Notes: generated from the letters alone by a model not told the origin. A stretch of 64,000 nucleotides of DNA from Actinophytocola sp050699935 (GCF_050699935.1 NZ_JBOHGB010000002.1:1-64000); one strand, 5' to 3'; positions 35,698 through 44,795 are shown, counted from the stretch's first letter. Made by a program: numbers and translations.

Positions 35698-37212
35698 TCA
35701 GCGATCCAGGAGCCGGTAGGGGTCCGCCAACGGCTCGGGGCCGTGGTGGTAGACGACGGTCTTCGGCTCGGTGTAGTCGTAGATCGCGTCGACGCCGTTC
35801 TCCCGGCCGAGGCCGCTGAGCTTCATCCCGCCGTACGGCAGCATCCAGCTGACCGGCCGGTAGCAGTTGAGCGTGACCAGGCCGGCTTCGATGCCGCGGG
35901 CCATCCGGTGTGCCCGCCCCAGGTCGCGCGTCCACACCGCGGCGGTGAGCCCGTACCGGGTGGAGTTCGCCAGCCGCCGCGCCTGCGCCTCGTCGTCGAA
36001 GCCCAGCACCGACAGCACCGGCCCGAAGATCTCCTCCTGCGCGATGGCCGACGTCGGATCCACGTCGACGAACACGGTCGGCTGCACGTAGAAACCGCGG
36101 CCGAGGTCCTCATCCGGAGGAGTCCCACCGCCGAACGCCAGCGAGGCGCTCGCCTTCCCCGACTCGATGTAGCGCGTCGTCTTGGCCAGCTGGGCGGCGC
36201 TGGCCTGCGGCCCGATGTCGCTGGTCGGATCGAGCGGGCGGCCGACCCTGACCAGCGCGGTGCGGCGCACCAGCTCCGCGGTGAACTCCTCGCGAATCGC
36301 GTTGTGCAGCAGCAGCCGCGAGCCCAGCGAGCACGACTGCCCACTCGACTTGAAGGCCGCGAACACGGCCATGTTCAGCGCCGACTCCAGGTCGGCGTCG
36401 TCGAAGACGATGTTGGGTGACTTGCCGCCGCACTCCAGCGTGAGGCGTTTCAGGGTCGACGACGAGGCCGCCATGATCGCCTGGGCCGCCTCGGCGCTGC
36501 CGGTGAAGCTGATCTTGTCGATGCCGGGGTGCGCGGCGATGGCCGGCCCGACTACGGGACCGGTGCCGGTGACCACGTTGACCACGCCGGGCGGAAACCC
36601 GACCTCGCAGGCCAGCCGACCGAGCTCGAGGAGGCTGACGCCGGCCACTTCGGAGGGCTTGAGGACGATGGTGTTGCCGGCGGCCAGCGCCGGGCCCAGC
36701 TTCCAGGACGTGAGGTTCAACGGCGAGTTCGACGGGATGATCGCGGCCACCACACCGACCGGCTGGGGGATCGTGTACGCGGACATGTCCCCGGTGACCT
36801 CGATCGACCGGCCGACGACCTTGTCGGCCATCCCGGCGAAGAACCGCAGCCAGTCGGCCGTGCGAGCGACCTCACCCGACACGTCGCGCAGCGGGCGGCC
36901 GGTGTCCGCCGACTCGAGCTTCGCGAGCTCCGGCGCCTCCGCGGCGATCCGCTCGGCGAGCGCGTACAGCAGGGTCCCCCGCTGCGAGGAGGTCAGCGCG
37001 GCCCACGGCCCGTCGAGCGCCGCTCTGGCCGCCCGCACCGCGGCGTCCACGTCCCGCTCGTCGCCGGCCGGCACGACCGCGAACACCCCACCGGTGGCCG
37101 GATCGGGCATCTCGATGGCGCCGTCGCCGTACGCGTCGCGCCACGTGCCGCCGATGAGCAGGTGTTCGTATGTGCGGGGGCCGTTCATGCCGCCCCACGG
37201 GATGGTCGTCAT
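35698..37212 (-). CDS. NAD(P)-dependent aldehyde dehydrogenase
   Basis: A 504-residue ALDH. Visible motifs are the cofactor-binding IIPSNSPLNLTSWKLGPALA, FTGS, the general base Glu in LECGGKSP, the nucleophile Cys in SSGQSCSLG and the C-terminal PYGGMKLSGLGREN. It oxidises an aldehyde to its acid. ATG 37212 overlaps the stop of the preceding small gene as ATGA. It is the last gene of a four-gene minus operon that starts at 39041, converging on the GntR gene with six bases between the stops. Confidence 0.92.
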   Translation of the reverse strand: MTTIPWGGMNGPRTYEHLLIGGTWRDAYGDGAIEMPDPATGGVFAVVPAGDERDVDAAVRAARAALDGPWAALTSSQRGTLLYALAERIAAEAPELAKLESADTGRPLRDVSGEVARTADWLRFFAGMADKVVGRSIEVTGDMSAYTIPQPVGVVAAIIPSNSPLNLTSWKLGPALAAGNTIVLKPSEVAGVSLLELGRLACEVGFPPGVVNVVTGTGPVVGPAIAAHPGIDKISFTGSAEAAQAIMAASSSTLKRLTLECGGKSPNIVFDDADLESALNMAVFAAFKSSGQSCSLGSRLLLHNAIREEFTAELVRRTALVRVGRPLDPTSDIGPQASAAQLAKTTRYIESGKASASLAFGGGTPPDEDLGRGFYVQPTVFVDVDPTSAIAQEEIFGPVLSVLGFDDEAQARRLANSTRYGLTAAVWTRDLGRAHRMARGIEAGLVTLNCYRPVSWMLPYGGMKLSGLGRENGVDAIYDYTEPKTVVYHHGPEPLADPYRLLDR

Positions 37213-37595
37213 CCGTCGTTCCCCTCGGCCAGCACCTCCGACAGCACCGTGAACCCGGCGGCGGCCGTCGGCAGGCCCACGTACCAGAGCAGCTGCTCGA
37301 ACAGCGCCACGAGCTCCGCTCGCGTCACACCGTTGGCCAGCGCGCCGCGGATGTGGTTGCGCAGCGGCTCGACGCGATGCAGCGTCAGCAGGCTGGTGAT
37401 CGTGCACAGGCTGCGTACTCGCAGATCGAGCACCTCGGAGGCGTAGGCGTTGCCGAACAGCTCACCGACCACCCAGGTGCGCATGGTCGGGCTGAGCTCG
37501 GCGATCGGGGCGAACGCCTGCTCGCCGCCCGGTCCGAGGTAGGTCTCCCTGATCCGCTTGCCGGCGTCGAGCCTCGCCTCGCCGGGGTCAGGCAT
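37209..37595 (-). CDS. Carboxymuconolactone-decarboxylase-like protein
   Basis: A 128-residue all-helical protein of the CMD family. The core RVRSLCTITSLLTLHRVEPL corresponds to the conserved helix pair, and GALANGVTRAELVALFEQL to the C-terminal one. AhpD-type proteins have a CxxC pair; only one Cys is present here, so it is more like gamma-carboxymuconolactone decarboxylase than a peroxidase. Substrate unknown. It overlaps its neighbours by 8 bp upstream and as ATGA downstream. Confidence 0.82.
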   Translation of the reverse strand: MPDPGEARLDAGKRIRETYLGPGGEQAFAPIAELSPTMRTWVVGELFGNAYASEVLDLRVRSLCTITSLLTLHRVEPLRNHIRGALANGVTRAELVALFEQLLWYVGLPTAAAGFTVLSEVLAEGNDG

Positions 37596-38268
37596 CGACG
37601 GCCGGCCTTGCGAAGCGGGCGATCCGGTGCCCGAAGACGACCTCTGTCCGGGTGTCGTCGGGGAAGCCGAACGTGTCCTCGGGCAGCCAGGCCAGCGTGC
37701 CCTGGTAGAACCGTCGCCAGTCCACGACGGAACCGACGGCGACGTCGGTCGCGATCACGAAGCCGGCCGCGCCCTGCATCGGCCACACGGTGGATCGCCG
37801 GACCGCCGGGTCCAGCCGCAGCCGGCCGGTGAGCCCGGTGACCCCCCAGACCGGCAGGTCCTCGAAGGACACTCCGGTGACGACATCGAGGATCACCGCG
37901 TCCGCCGTGGCCGGATCGGAGTTGTCGGCGAGGATGTCGCCGTGACGCACCACGAGCCTGCGGAAGTCCTCGCTATGGTCGTTCTTGAAATGCCCGGTGT
38001 AGTAGGCGACGTCGTCCATCTTCTCCTCGAAGTCCCGGATCTCACCGTATGGATCGCTGTTCAGCGCGCCGGGGTCGAGGTCGTACATGTTGAGGAACCG
38101 CGCGGTTCCGTTCGTGACGACGTAACGGTGGCAGCTCTGGAAACCCGATCCCACGGGCAGACCGAGCCGCGGCGCGACGTGTTCCAGGTTGTACCAGGAG
38201 TTGAGGCCGGCCTCCCGGTCGGCGTCGACGGTGAAGGTGACGATCAGACGTTCCTGGGGTTCGCTCAT
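37588..38268 (-). CDS. Conserved hypothetical protein, possibly ferredoxin-like (EthD/DUF4286-type) fold
   Basis: A 226-residue protein with two similar halves. Each half starts with a hydrophobic strand (RLIVTFTVDAD, AAGFVIATDVAV) followed by a helix containing a Trp and Tyr/Phe (LNSWYNLEH, VDWRRFYQGTL), which is the usual layout of dimeric alpha/beta-barrel proteins of the EthD type. The WYNLEH pattern is typical of such domains. I cannot name a function. It is encoded between the MBL hydrolase and the CMD-like gene with ATGA and 8-bp overlaps, so it belongs to the same pathway. Confidence 0.65.
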   Translation of the reverse strand: MSEPQERLIVTFTVDADREAGLNSWYNLEHVAPRLGLPVGSGFQSCHRYVVTNGTARFLNMYDLDPGALNSDPYGEIRDFEEKMDDVAYYTGHFKNDHSEDFRRLVVRHGDILADNSDPATADAVILDVVTGVSFEDLPVWGVTGLTGRLRLDPAVRRSTVWPMQGAAGFVIATDVAVGSVVDWRRFYQGTLAWLPEDTFGFPDDTRTEVVFGHRIARFARPAVDA

Positions 38269-39041
38269 GGCCTGTTCGCCACTTCCGTCTTGTAGTTCGC
38301 CAGCCACCAGCTCGGCGCGAACGCGGGTCCGGTGTTGACGAACTCGTAGATCGTGCCGGTCATCGAGCGCATCGCCCGGTCGAGCATCGCGTCGGCATTG
38401 GCGAGGGTGAACATCCGGTGACCGGGCAGCAGGGCCCGCGGCTTGGCCGCCACCATCTTGGCGAGGGAGTCGCGATAGCCGACGAGGTCGCTGTCGAACC
38501 ACATCGCGCCGAGGGTGCCCTCGCCCTGCACCATGTCGCCGGTGAACAGGGATCGGTGGGTCCCGTCGTCGAGCACGAAGGACACGCTGTCGGCCGTGTG
38601 CCCCGGCGTGGCCAGCACGCCGAGCCGCAGCGAGCCGATCTCGAAGGTTTCGCCGTCGGACAGCGCGATGTCTATCTCGACCGGGGGCGGCGGTTCGAAC
38701 CCGGTCTTGGTGACCAGGTGCTCGGCGAACCGCTCGTCGCGCAGCACCCGGCGTCCGGCCTCCTGCATGGCGATGGGGGCACCGAGCAGCTTGGTCATCT
38801 CGTGCGCGCCACGCGCGTGGTCCCAGTGCGAATGGGTGTGCACGATCATCGAGATCGCGTCCGGGTTCACCCCGGTCTCCCTGATGTTGCGGACAAGCAG
38901 CTCGCTGTTCATCCCGGAGCCCGACTCGACCAGCACGGCCTGCCCGCCGTTGGCGATGAGGTAGACGTTGGCGTCGGTGGGCGCACTGATCCCGGCGACG
39001 CCGCTACCCACGAGATGAATGGAATCGCTGAGCTTGACCAT
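38265..39041 (-). CDS. Metallo-beta-lactamase-fold hydrolase
   Basis: A 258-residue protein with the metal motif HTHSHWDH (His70, His72, Asp74, His75), a third ligand in ATPGHT, an Asp in FTGDMV and a late His in LLPGHR. Such proteins hydrolyse thioesters, lactones or other esters. It is the first gene of the four-gene operon, and a 13-bp palindrome starts 46 bp before its ATG. With the ALDH, CMD-like and ACAD genes it suggests a ring-derived or branched acid pathway. Confidence 0.86.
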   Translation of the reverse strand: MVKLSDSIHLVGSGVAGISAPTDANVYLIANGGQAVLVESGSGMNSELLVRNIRETGVNPDAISMIVHTHSHWDHARGAHEMTKLLGAPIAMQEAGRRVLRDERFAEHLVTKTGFEPPPPVEIDIALSDGETFEIGSLRLGVLATPGHTADSVSFVLDDGTHRSLFTGDMVQGEGTLGAMWFDSDLVGYRDSLAKMVAAKPRALLPGHRMFTLANADAMLDRAMRSMTGTIYEFVNTGPAFAPSWWLANYKTEVANRP

Positions 39042-39086
39042 GCGCTGCCTCTCCTGTGGTGTCGTCGACCGTCGCCGTGGTCGTCA

Positions 39087-39099
39087 TGCATACTATGCA
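39087..39099. promoter_or_regulatory. Putative GntR operator, site 2
   Basis: TGCATA-C-TATGCA is the reverse complement of the palindrome at 30738-30750, so both arms and the single-base spacer are identical. It lies 46 bp upstream of the MBL gene, where it would cover the promoter of the four-gene minus operon. Confidence 0.65.
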
Positions 39100-40042
39100 C
39101 AGGTTTTGGCGATGTCCAGCGTTGTCCAGCGTTGTCCAGGTGTGCGCGGGACCCGTCGCTTGCCGCTCAGCCGGCCTCGCCGCCGATATAGTCCACAATA
39201 GACGCTCTGTAGTGGACGAATCGCGGCCGCGGCCGCTGAGGGGGTCGGTCAGTGCGCTGGGCGGAGGCTGGAGAGGACCACCGCCACCAGCCGGCGGGCG
39301 GCTGCCTCGGACGACAGCTTGCCGGCCGCGTTGACGGCGTGGAGGCGGTAGCCGGCCAGCTCGTCGGGGGAGACATCGTCACGCGGGTTGTTTGGCCGGT
39401 CACCTGCTTCTCAGAGTCGAAGGTCCCGCCGGCTCGCGTCGCCGAGGTCATCGCCGTGCCGCGCGGCGCGAACTCCGGTTCGGCCGGCTGCTGCCCGGCC
39501 ACCGAAAACACCCGCGCACGGCCAGGCCTTGGAGTCAACGGCGTCCCCTACCTGCGCCACGATCCGCCCTGCCGCGCCGGCTGCTCGTGCGGCTGCGTCG
39601 GCAGTTGGCGCGCTCGGGGCCCGGCTCGTTGTGGCGCCCGTATGGGCAGGGCTGCCACGTCAGAGCCAGAGACGGGACAGCGAGGGACAGCCGGGTGAGC
39701 GCAGAGATGCGTCGGCGGGGCTCGTCTGTCAGGGTGAAGGAGCAGGTGTGACGGACGATGCGGATGCGGGGGCTGTCCCCCGAGCAGATCGATAGCGTGG
39801 AGTGCGGCCGGGGGATACGCATGGGCGGGAGCGGTTAGAGGTCGGGATCGGGTGACGGCTGCTGGCCTTGGTCAGCAGCCGTCCGCGCCGAGCGGACCTC
39901 GGGGATGGACCGGCGGTCCGCGTGTCGTTGAGTTGCCGTGAACGGCCACACACGCCCGGCCCTGCGGAGCATCACGTGATTCATGGGGTAGGCGGGACGC
40001 GGCGTTGTCCGCTGGAGGCGCGGTGGGACAGACGGGCCGGGC
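39100..40042. other. Gene-poor region with a decayed ORF
   Basis: No confident gene lies in these 940 bp. At 39111-39140 a 10-bp unit (GTTGTCCAGC) is repeated about three times. On the minus strand, ATRAGGTFDSEKQVTGQTTR and, after a one-base shift in a CCCC run near 39370, DELAGYRLHAVNAAGKLSSE with a stop at 39252 look like the C-terminal half of a small protein I cannot identify. The stretch 39545-39850 has several overlapping low-quality frames and no convincing signal. Confidence 0.5.
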
Positions 40043-40831
40043 TCAGCCGGTCGACTGCTCCGTCCCGGGTCGTGGTACCAGGCTTGTCAACATCTGGCCG
40101 AGGCCGCCGTCAACATCGATCGAGGCGCCGTTGACGTAGCTCGAACGGACGTCGAGCAAGAACTCGATCACTCGCGCTACTTCCTCCGCTTCGCCGATGC
40201 GACCGCTCGCCACCATCTCCTTTCGTTTGGCCAGCGACTCCGGCACGTCCAGGAACGGCTGGGCCATCGGAGTGGACATGAAGCCCGGGTTCAGAGCGTT
40301 GGCTCGGATTCCCCGCTTGCCCCATTCGACGGCAAGCTGCCGAGCCAGGATCTCCGCCCCGGCCTTACTCGCCGAATAGGCACCGGCGTTCGGTGTCGGG
40401 CATGAGCTGGCGAGAGACGTGACGTTCACAATGCTCCCGGCACCTCCCCGGAGCATGAGGCGTCCGAAGTGCTTGCAGCACAGGAAGGCGCCCGTGAGGT
40501 TCACCGCGACGACGCGCTCCCATTCGGCGAGGTCGAGGTCTTCGATTCCGCCAAAACCGATTACCCCCGCATTGTTCACCAAACCTTGGCAACCACCGAA
40601 GCGGGCGTCAAGGTCCAACGCAGCCGCCTCGACCGCGGACTCGTCAGTGATGTCGCAGGCTCGACCAACCACCGCGTAGCCGTCCGCGGCGAGCTTGTCC
40701 GCGGCCGCGACGACGTCGTCCGATCGGTCCAGCATCATGACGTTGTCCCCGCGCTCCGCGAGCAGGCGAGCGGTCGCGAAGCCCAGGCCGCGCGCCGCCC
40801 CGGTGACGACGACGGTCCGCGCCCCCGTCAT
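40043..40831 (-). CDS. Short-chain dehydrogenase/reductase
   Basis: A 262-residue classical SDR. TGAARGLG binds the dinucleotide, NNAG is present, the catalytic triad is Ser in NVTSLAS with YSASK, and the C-terminus shows NGASIDVDGG. It would oxidise or reduce a hydroxy/keto group, probably with NAD(H), given Asp at the end of strand 2 (MMLDRS). ATG 40831 overlaps the stop of the DapA-like gene as ATGA, so it is the last gene of the operon starting at 44741. Confidence 0.9.
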   Translation of the reverse strand: MTGARTVVVTGAARGLGFATARLLAERGDNVMMLDRSDDVVAAADKLAADGYAVVGRACDITDESAVEAAALDLDARFGGCQGLVNNAGVIGFGGIEDLDLAEWERVVAVNLTGAFLCCKHFGRLMLRGGAGSIVNVTSLASSCPTPNAGAYSASKAGAEILARQLAVEWGKRGIRANALNPGFMSTPMAQPFLDVPESLAKRKEMVASGRIGEAEEVARVIEFLLDVRSSYVNGASIDVDGGLGQMLTSLVPRPGTEQSTG

Positions 40832-41829
40832 CGGGCAAGCTCGGCACGTGCCCGGAGCAACGCCTCACCGTTGCCGAGGCGGTCGGCGAACGGCTCGAGC
40901 GCGTCGATCAGTTGCACCTTGGCGGCGTCGGGCAGCTGTGGCAGCGGCGGGCGAACCGGGCTGGTGGGGTAGCCGACGAGGCCCTGCCAGTACTTGGTGA
41001 TCGCTAGCGGGTGCCTGGCGTGGGCGAGGTCGTGCGAGTCGGCGTAGCTGTCCGTCCAGACCTTGCGCAGCGGCTCGAGCTCGGCGTAGCGCTGACGTGC
41101 GGCATCCTCCTCGCCGGCCCGCATCAGCTGTGCATAGTCGCGGATCGGCTGCCAGTTGGCGCTCTGCATGAGCAGGGATGCGGTGGTGGACAGCAGCGCC
41201 GGCTGCCCGTAACGCCTGATGTTCTCCAGGTAGTCCTCCTCGAACGGATGACTCACGACGAGCGAGTCTCCTACGAGCTCGCGGATCCGCGCGCTGTGCG
41301 CGGGGTCGCGGACAGCGTTCTTGATACCCACCACGTTGTCGCGCTCAGCCAGCCGCGCGATCGCCTCCGGGGTGAGCAACAAGCCCGAGTGCGGGGTGTT
41401 GTAGAGCAGGACCTTGCCGTCCAGACGATCCGCGAGATGTTCGAGCCAGGCGACGGCCTCCTCCTCCGACTTGGCCCATTCATAGGGACAGTTCACGAGC
41501 ACGAGGTCGACCCCATGTTCGAACGCATGACGGCCCAGGCGCAGGGTCTCGGCAGTGCTGTGGTCGGTGATGTTGACCATGCTGTGCCGACGTGCGGCCA
41601 CGGTGTCGACCATGACCTCGGCGCACCGCATCCGCTCCTCGTGGGTGAGCGACCAGGGCTCCATCAGCATCGAACAGCCCACACCGGCCGCGTCGAGTTC
41701 CATCGACTTCTCGAATACCGCGGCAAGCGCCTGCTCATCGATGCTCTCGTCGGCGCGAAACGGCAGCTGCGGTACCAGCCATATCCCGGCGATGTTCTGG
41801 TGCGCCCAGCTCATGTGGTCATCCGTCAT
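40828..41829 (-). CDS. DapA-family aldolase/lyase
   Basis: A 333-residue TIM-barrel protein of the dihydrodipicolinate synthase/N-acetylneuraminate lyase superfamily. Tyr143 in LLYNTPHSG and the Schiff-base Lys170 in NVVGIKNAV are both present. The GTxGE-type loop is replaced by CSMLMEPWS, so it is not DapA itself; it may be an aldolase or hydratase acting on a pyruvate-like keto acid. ATG 41829 has AAGGAG upstream and overlaps the paralogue's stop by 11 bp. See the neighbour, which lacks the lysine. Confidence 0.85.
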   Translation of the reverse strand: MTDDHMSWAHQNIAGIWLVPQLPFRADESIDEQALAAVFEKSMELDAAGVGCSMLMEPWSLTHEERMRCAEVMVDTVAARRHSMVNITDHSTAETLRLGRHAFEHGVDLVLVNCPYEWAKSEEEAVAWLEHLADRLDGKVLLYNTPHSGLLLTPEAIARLAERDNVVGIKNAVRDPAHSARIRELVGDSLVVSHPFEEDYLENIRRYGQPALLSTTASLLMQSANWQPIRDYAQLMRAGEEDAARQRYAELEPLRKVWTDSYADSHDLAHARHPLAITKYWQGLVGYPTSPVRPPLPQLPDAAKVQLIDALEPFADRLGNGEALLRARAELAR

Positions 41830-42874
41830 CGGACACTCCTTCGGGATGGTTGCGGTGGGCGGCATCCAGCCGGCGTTCGGCGGCAGTCCAGCTGTGTTCG
41901 ATGCCGAACTTCTCGACGTACGGCTTGAGGGCGGTAAGGATCGCCTCCTTGTCCTCGCGAGCGGTCGGTCGTAGCGGCGGTCGTACCTCACCTGTGCCGA
42001 TACCCATCACCTGCTGCCAGAACTTCGTCCGGCTGACTGGATGAGCGGCGTGCTTGCCTGAGTCGAGGCCAGACCCGCGGTACACCGACTCCCACAGTTC
42101 GCGAAGTGCCGCCAGGTTCTCGAAAACTCGCCGCGCCTCATCCGCCCTACCGCTCTGGGCGAGCGTCATGTAGTCCCGGATTGGCTGCCACTGCGGCGAC
42201 TGCAGCAGCAGCGATGCCGTCGTCGACATGAGCACCGGCTGGCGCCAGGTGGCCCATGCGCTGAGATAGTTGCGTTCGACGGGGTCGCTGACGACGAGTC
42301 GGTTGCCGGCCTGCTCGGCGGTGCGGCGGGAGTGTTCGAAGGACCCGGCGGCGTTCAGGACGGCAACGATGTTCGCCTGGTCAGCCAGACGATCAAGCGC
42401 GGCAGGTTCGAGCAGCAGACCCGAGTGCGGGGTGTTGTACACGACCACGCGCCCCGGCAGTCGGGGCGCGATGTACTCGAACCAACCAATCGCCTCGCTC
42501 TGTGCCTTGGCCCACTCGTAGGGGCAGTTCAGCACGAGGAGGTCGATCCCGGCGTCCACGGCGTGCTCGCCGAGGTTGATCGTCACTCGGGTGCTGTGAT
42601 CGGTGACGTAGGCCGCGGTGAGCACCCGATCGCCCACTGACTCGGCGAGCACCTCGACGCAGAGCTTCCGCTCGTGAAGGCTCATCGCCCACGGCTCCAT
42701 CAGCAGGCTGTGGGCCACTGTGCTCACATCGAGCCTGGTGCACGCTCGATACGTCTCGGCCAGCAGCTCGGGTTCAAGCTTGCCGTCCGGCGCGAATGGC
42801 GCATGTGGGACTGCCCAGAGCCCGCGTAGATGCCGCACGGCCCACGCCTTTGCCGCGGCAACCGACTCGGTCAT
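41819..42874 (-). CDS. DapA-family paralogue lacking the Schiff-base lysine
   Basis: A 351-residue protein clearly paralogous to the gene downstream: both share LLMEPW, NCPYEWAK, YNTPHSGLLL and LMSTTASLL. Tyr146 is kept, but the lysine position reads NIVAVLNAAGS, with Leu173 where the neighbour has Lys170. It can hardly form the imine intermediate. The two genes overlap by 11 bp, so an inactive partner subunit in a hetero-oligomer is plausible; loss of function or a changed mechanism are alternatives. It lies 12 bp after the BKACE gene. Confidence 0.83.
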   Translation of the reverse strand: MTESVAAAKAWAVRHLRGLWAVPHAPFAPDGKLEPELLAETYRACTRLDVSTVAHSLLMEPWAMSLHERKLCVEVLAESVGDRVLTAAYVTDHSTRVTINLGEHAVDAGIDLLVLNCPYEWAKAQSEAIGWFEYIAPRLPGRVVVYNTPHSGLLLEPAALDRLADQANIVAVLNAAGSFEHSRRTAEQAGNRLVVSDPVERNYLSAWATWRQPVLMSTTASLLLQSPQWQPIRDYMTLAQSGRADEARRVFENLAALRELWESVYRGSGLDSGKHAAHPVSRTKFWQQVMGIGTGEVRPPLRPTAREDKEAILTALKPYVEKFGIEHSWTAAERRLDAAHRNHPEGVSDDG

Positions 42875-42886
42875 GCCCGCCCCCCG

Positions 42887-43900
42887 TCAGTGCGTGCGCA
42901 CAGGCAGGTCGAGGATCTCGCGGTACTCGGCAAAGGTGGCGACCTCACGGCCGAGTGACGCCACCATTGCCTTGGCCGACTCGAGGGCCTGCAGGTTCGA
43001 TTCGAGCCGCTCGGACCGGTGCGGCCATCGCCACACCGTGTCCTCCATCCCGACGCGGATGTGCAGGCCGAGGGCAGCCGCCACGGTCACGAGGTACGAC
43101 GAGGCCCGGCCGGCCGCGCAGACGAGAATCGTCGCCTCGGGGTCGACGTCGTGGATCGCACGCGTGATGCGCAGCAGCCCGTCGACCATCTGTAGGGGGT
43201 TGTTCATCGGACTGCATCCGGGCAGAGCCGGGAGAACGCACCAGAGCTGGTGGGTTCCGAGCAACCCACTGGCGAACAGGTAGCGGGCGGCGTTGTCCAC
43301 GTCGGCGTCGGTGTAGACGGCGATGATCGGACGCGCGCCGCTGGCCAGGACCAGGCGGGTCTTCTCGAGCATCATTCCGACGGGTTTGGCGAACAGCGCG
43401 TCGCCGTTGTACACCGCCGTCGGGTTGATGGGCACCGCGTCGAGAATCCGCCGTTCGAGCGCGATCTTCATTTGCTCCCATTCGCCGGCCAGCGCACAGA
43501 CGTAGCAGCCGTCGATGCTGATACCGGGGAACTCCGCACGCAGCGGGAGCACGACCTCCTCGAACCGCTCGACCGACAGGGTGTTGTAGCCGCGGTCGTC
43601 ACGCACATGGACGTGGATGGCACTGGCGCCCGCCTGGGCGCACGCCCGCGCGGACTGCAGGATTTCGGCGGTCGTCTGCGGCTGGTTTGGATTGGCGTTG
43701 CGCGTGAAGAACGCACCGGTGATCGCACTCTGGATGATGATCTTGGGCGGGATGTCCCAAGCGGACTGGACGGGCCCCTCATGGAACGCCGAATGCTCCG
43801 GGTCGGTGATCTCGGGCAGCCCGTAGGGCTTCCAGATCATTCGATACTGGTCGCGCTCGAGCGCGCGTGCGACGCGATCCCAGCGCACCGTATCCGTCAT
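42887..43900 (-). CDS. BKACE-family beta-keto acid cleavage enzyme (DUF849)
   Basis: A 337-residue TIM-barrel protein of the 3-keto-5-aminohexanoate cleavage family. The zinc-binding HxH appears in ASAIHVHVRDD, with further conserved residues in SIDGCYVC and RVGMEDTVW. Family members condense a beta-keto acid with acetyl-CoA, giving acetoacetate and a new CoA ester. This would produce a CoA thioester for later steps and fits the thiolase and CoA ligases nearby. ATG 43900 follows GGAGAG. The precise beta-keto acid is unknown. Confidence 0.88.
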   Translation of the reverse strand: MTDTVRWDRVARALERDQYRMIWKPYGLPEITDPEHSAFHEGPVQSAWDIPPKIIIQSAITGAFFTRNANPNQPQTTAEILQSARACAQAGASAIHVHVRDDRGYNTLSVERFEEVVLPLRAEFPGISIDGCYVCALAGEWEQMKIALERRILDAVPINPTAVYNGDALFAKPVGMMLEKTRLVLASGARPIIAVYTDADVDNAARYLFASGLLGTHQLWCVLPALPGCSPMNNPLQMVDGLLRITRAIHDVDPEATILVCAAGRASSYLVTVAAALGLHIRVGMEDTVWRWPHRSERLESNLQALESAKAMVASLGREVATFAEYREILDLPVRTH

Positions 43901-43943
43901 GTCCCGCTCTCCTTGTGGTCACGGACGCCGCAGCGCGTCCGAC

Positions 43944-44741
43944 TCAGTCGAAGTAGAAGCCACCGTTGACTTCGAGGATCTCCCCGGTGATATAGCTCGA
44001 CGCCGGGGACGCGAGGAAGACCGCGGCACTGGCGAGTTCGTGGGCCTCGCCGATGCGGCCGAGCGGTACCGCCGCTTCATACGCCGCCTTGGCGTTCTCC
44101 CGCTCGACACCCGAGACGTCCACCCAGGCGCCCTCGAGCATCGGGGTGTAGGTCTGGCCAGGCGAAACAGCGTTGACCCGAATGTTCTCCGGCCCGAGGC
44201 GACGAGCCAACGTTCGGGTGATCGCGTTGACTCCACCCTTGGACGCCGCATACGCGATGTTGGCCAGCACTGGGCCGGTGCGGGCCGACACCGACCCGGT
44301 GAGAACCAGCGCGCCACCCCGACCCGAGCGCCGCAACTGAGCGACGGCGGCCTGGGCCACCCACAGCGTGCCCTTCATGTTGACGTCGACGACGGGCGTC
44401 CAGGCATCGTCGTCGACGTCCTCGAACGGAAGGTGCGACGTCACCCCCGCGAAGTGCAGGACGGCATCGGGGGGACCGAGCTCCTCCGCGATCTGCTCGA
44501 ACGCCGCGTGCACTGCTGCTCGATCACGAACGTCGACGGCTGCTGTCGCCGTCCGCGTTCCCGCCTTCTCGCAATTGGCCGCGACGGCAGGCAAGCCGGC
44601 CGAGTTGACGTCGAGCAGTCCTAATGCGACGCAGCCGCAGCTGGCCAGGACGGTAGCGGCGGCCTCCCCCATTCCGCTGGCCGCCCCCACGATGACCGCT
44701 GACTCCGGCACCGCGAACGTCCGGGGCCCGCGAGGCAACAC
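43944..44741 (-). CDS. Short-chain dehydrogenase/reductase
   Basis: A 265-residue SDR with a slightly altered nucleotide loop (VGAASGMGEAA), the HFAG version of NNAG, the catalytic Ser in TGSVSA, YAASK, and the C-terminal TGEILEVNGG. GTG 44741 was chosen because GGAGG stands seven bases upstream. It is the first gene of the five-gene minus operon (SDR, BKACE, two DapA-like, SDR). A 20-bp palindrome begins 35 bp upstream. Confidence 0.87.
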   Translation of the reverse strand: MLPRGPRTFAVPESAVIVGAASGMGEAAATVLASCGCVALGLLDVNSAGLPAVAANCEKAGTRTATAAVDVRDRAAVHAAFEQIAEELGPPDAVLHFAGVTSHLPFEDVDDDAWTPVVDVNMKGTLWVAQAAVAQLRRSGRGGALVLTGSVSARTGPVLANIAYAASKGGVNAITRTLARRLGPENIRVNAVSPGQTYTPMLEGAWVDVSGVERENAKAAYEAAVPLGRIGEAHELASAAVFLASPASSYITGEILEVNGGFYFD

Positions 44742-44775
44742 TCGACCACCTCCATGCAGCGTCCACACGCGCCGA

Positions 44776-44795
44776 CCGACCGAACGGGCGGTTGG
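44776..44795. promoter_or_regulatory. Putative TetR operator, site A
   Basis: The arms CCGACCG and CGGTTGG are separated by six bases (AACGGG), with six of seven arm positions complementary. It is 35 bp upstream of the SDR gene that starts the BKACE operon. The same 7+6+7 layout occurs at 45542 and 55460. Confidence 0.6.

Noticed and set aside
39087..39140. Short direct repeats of GTTGTCCAGC as iterons or an origin
   Set aside because: Only about three 10-bp units, no replication gene nearby and no AT-rich region.
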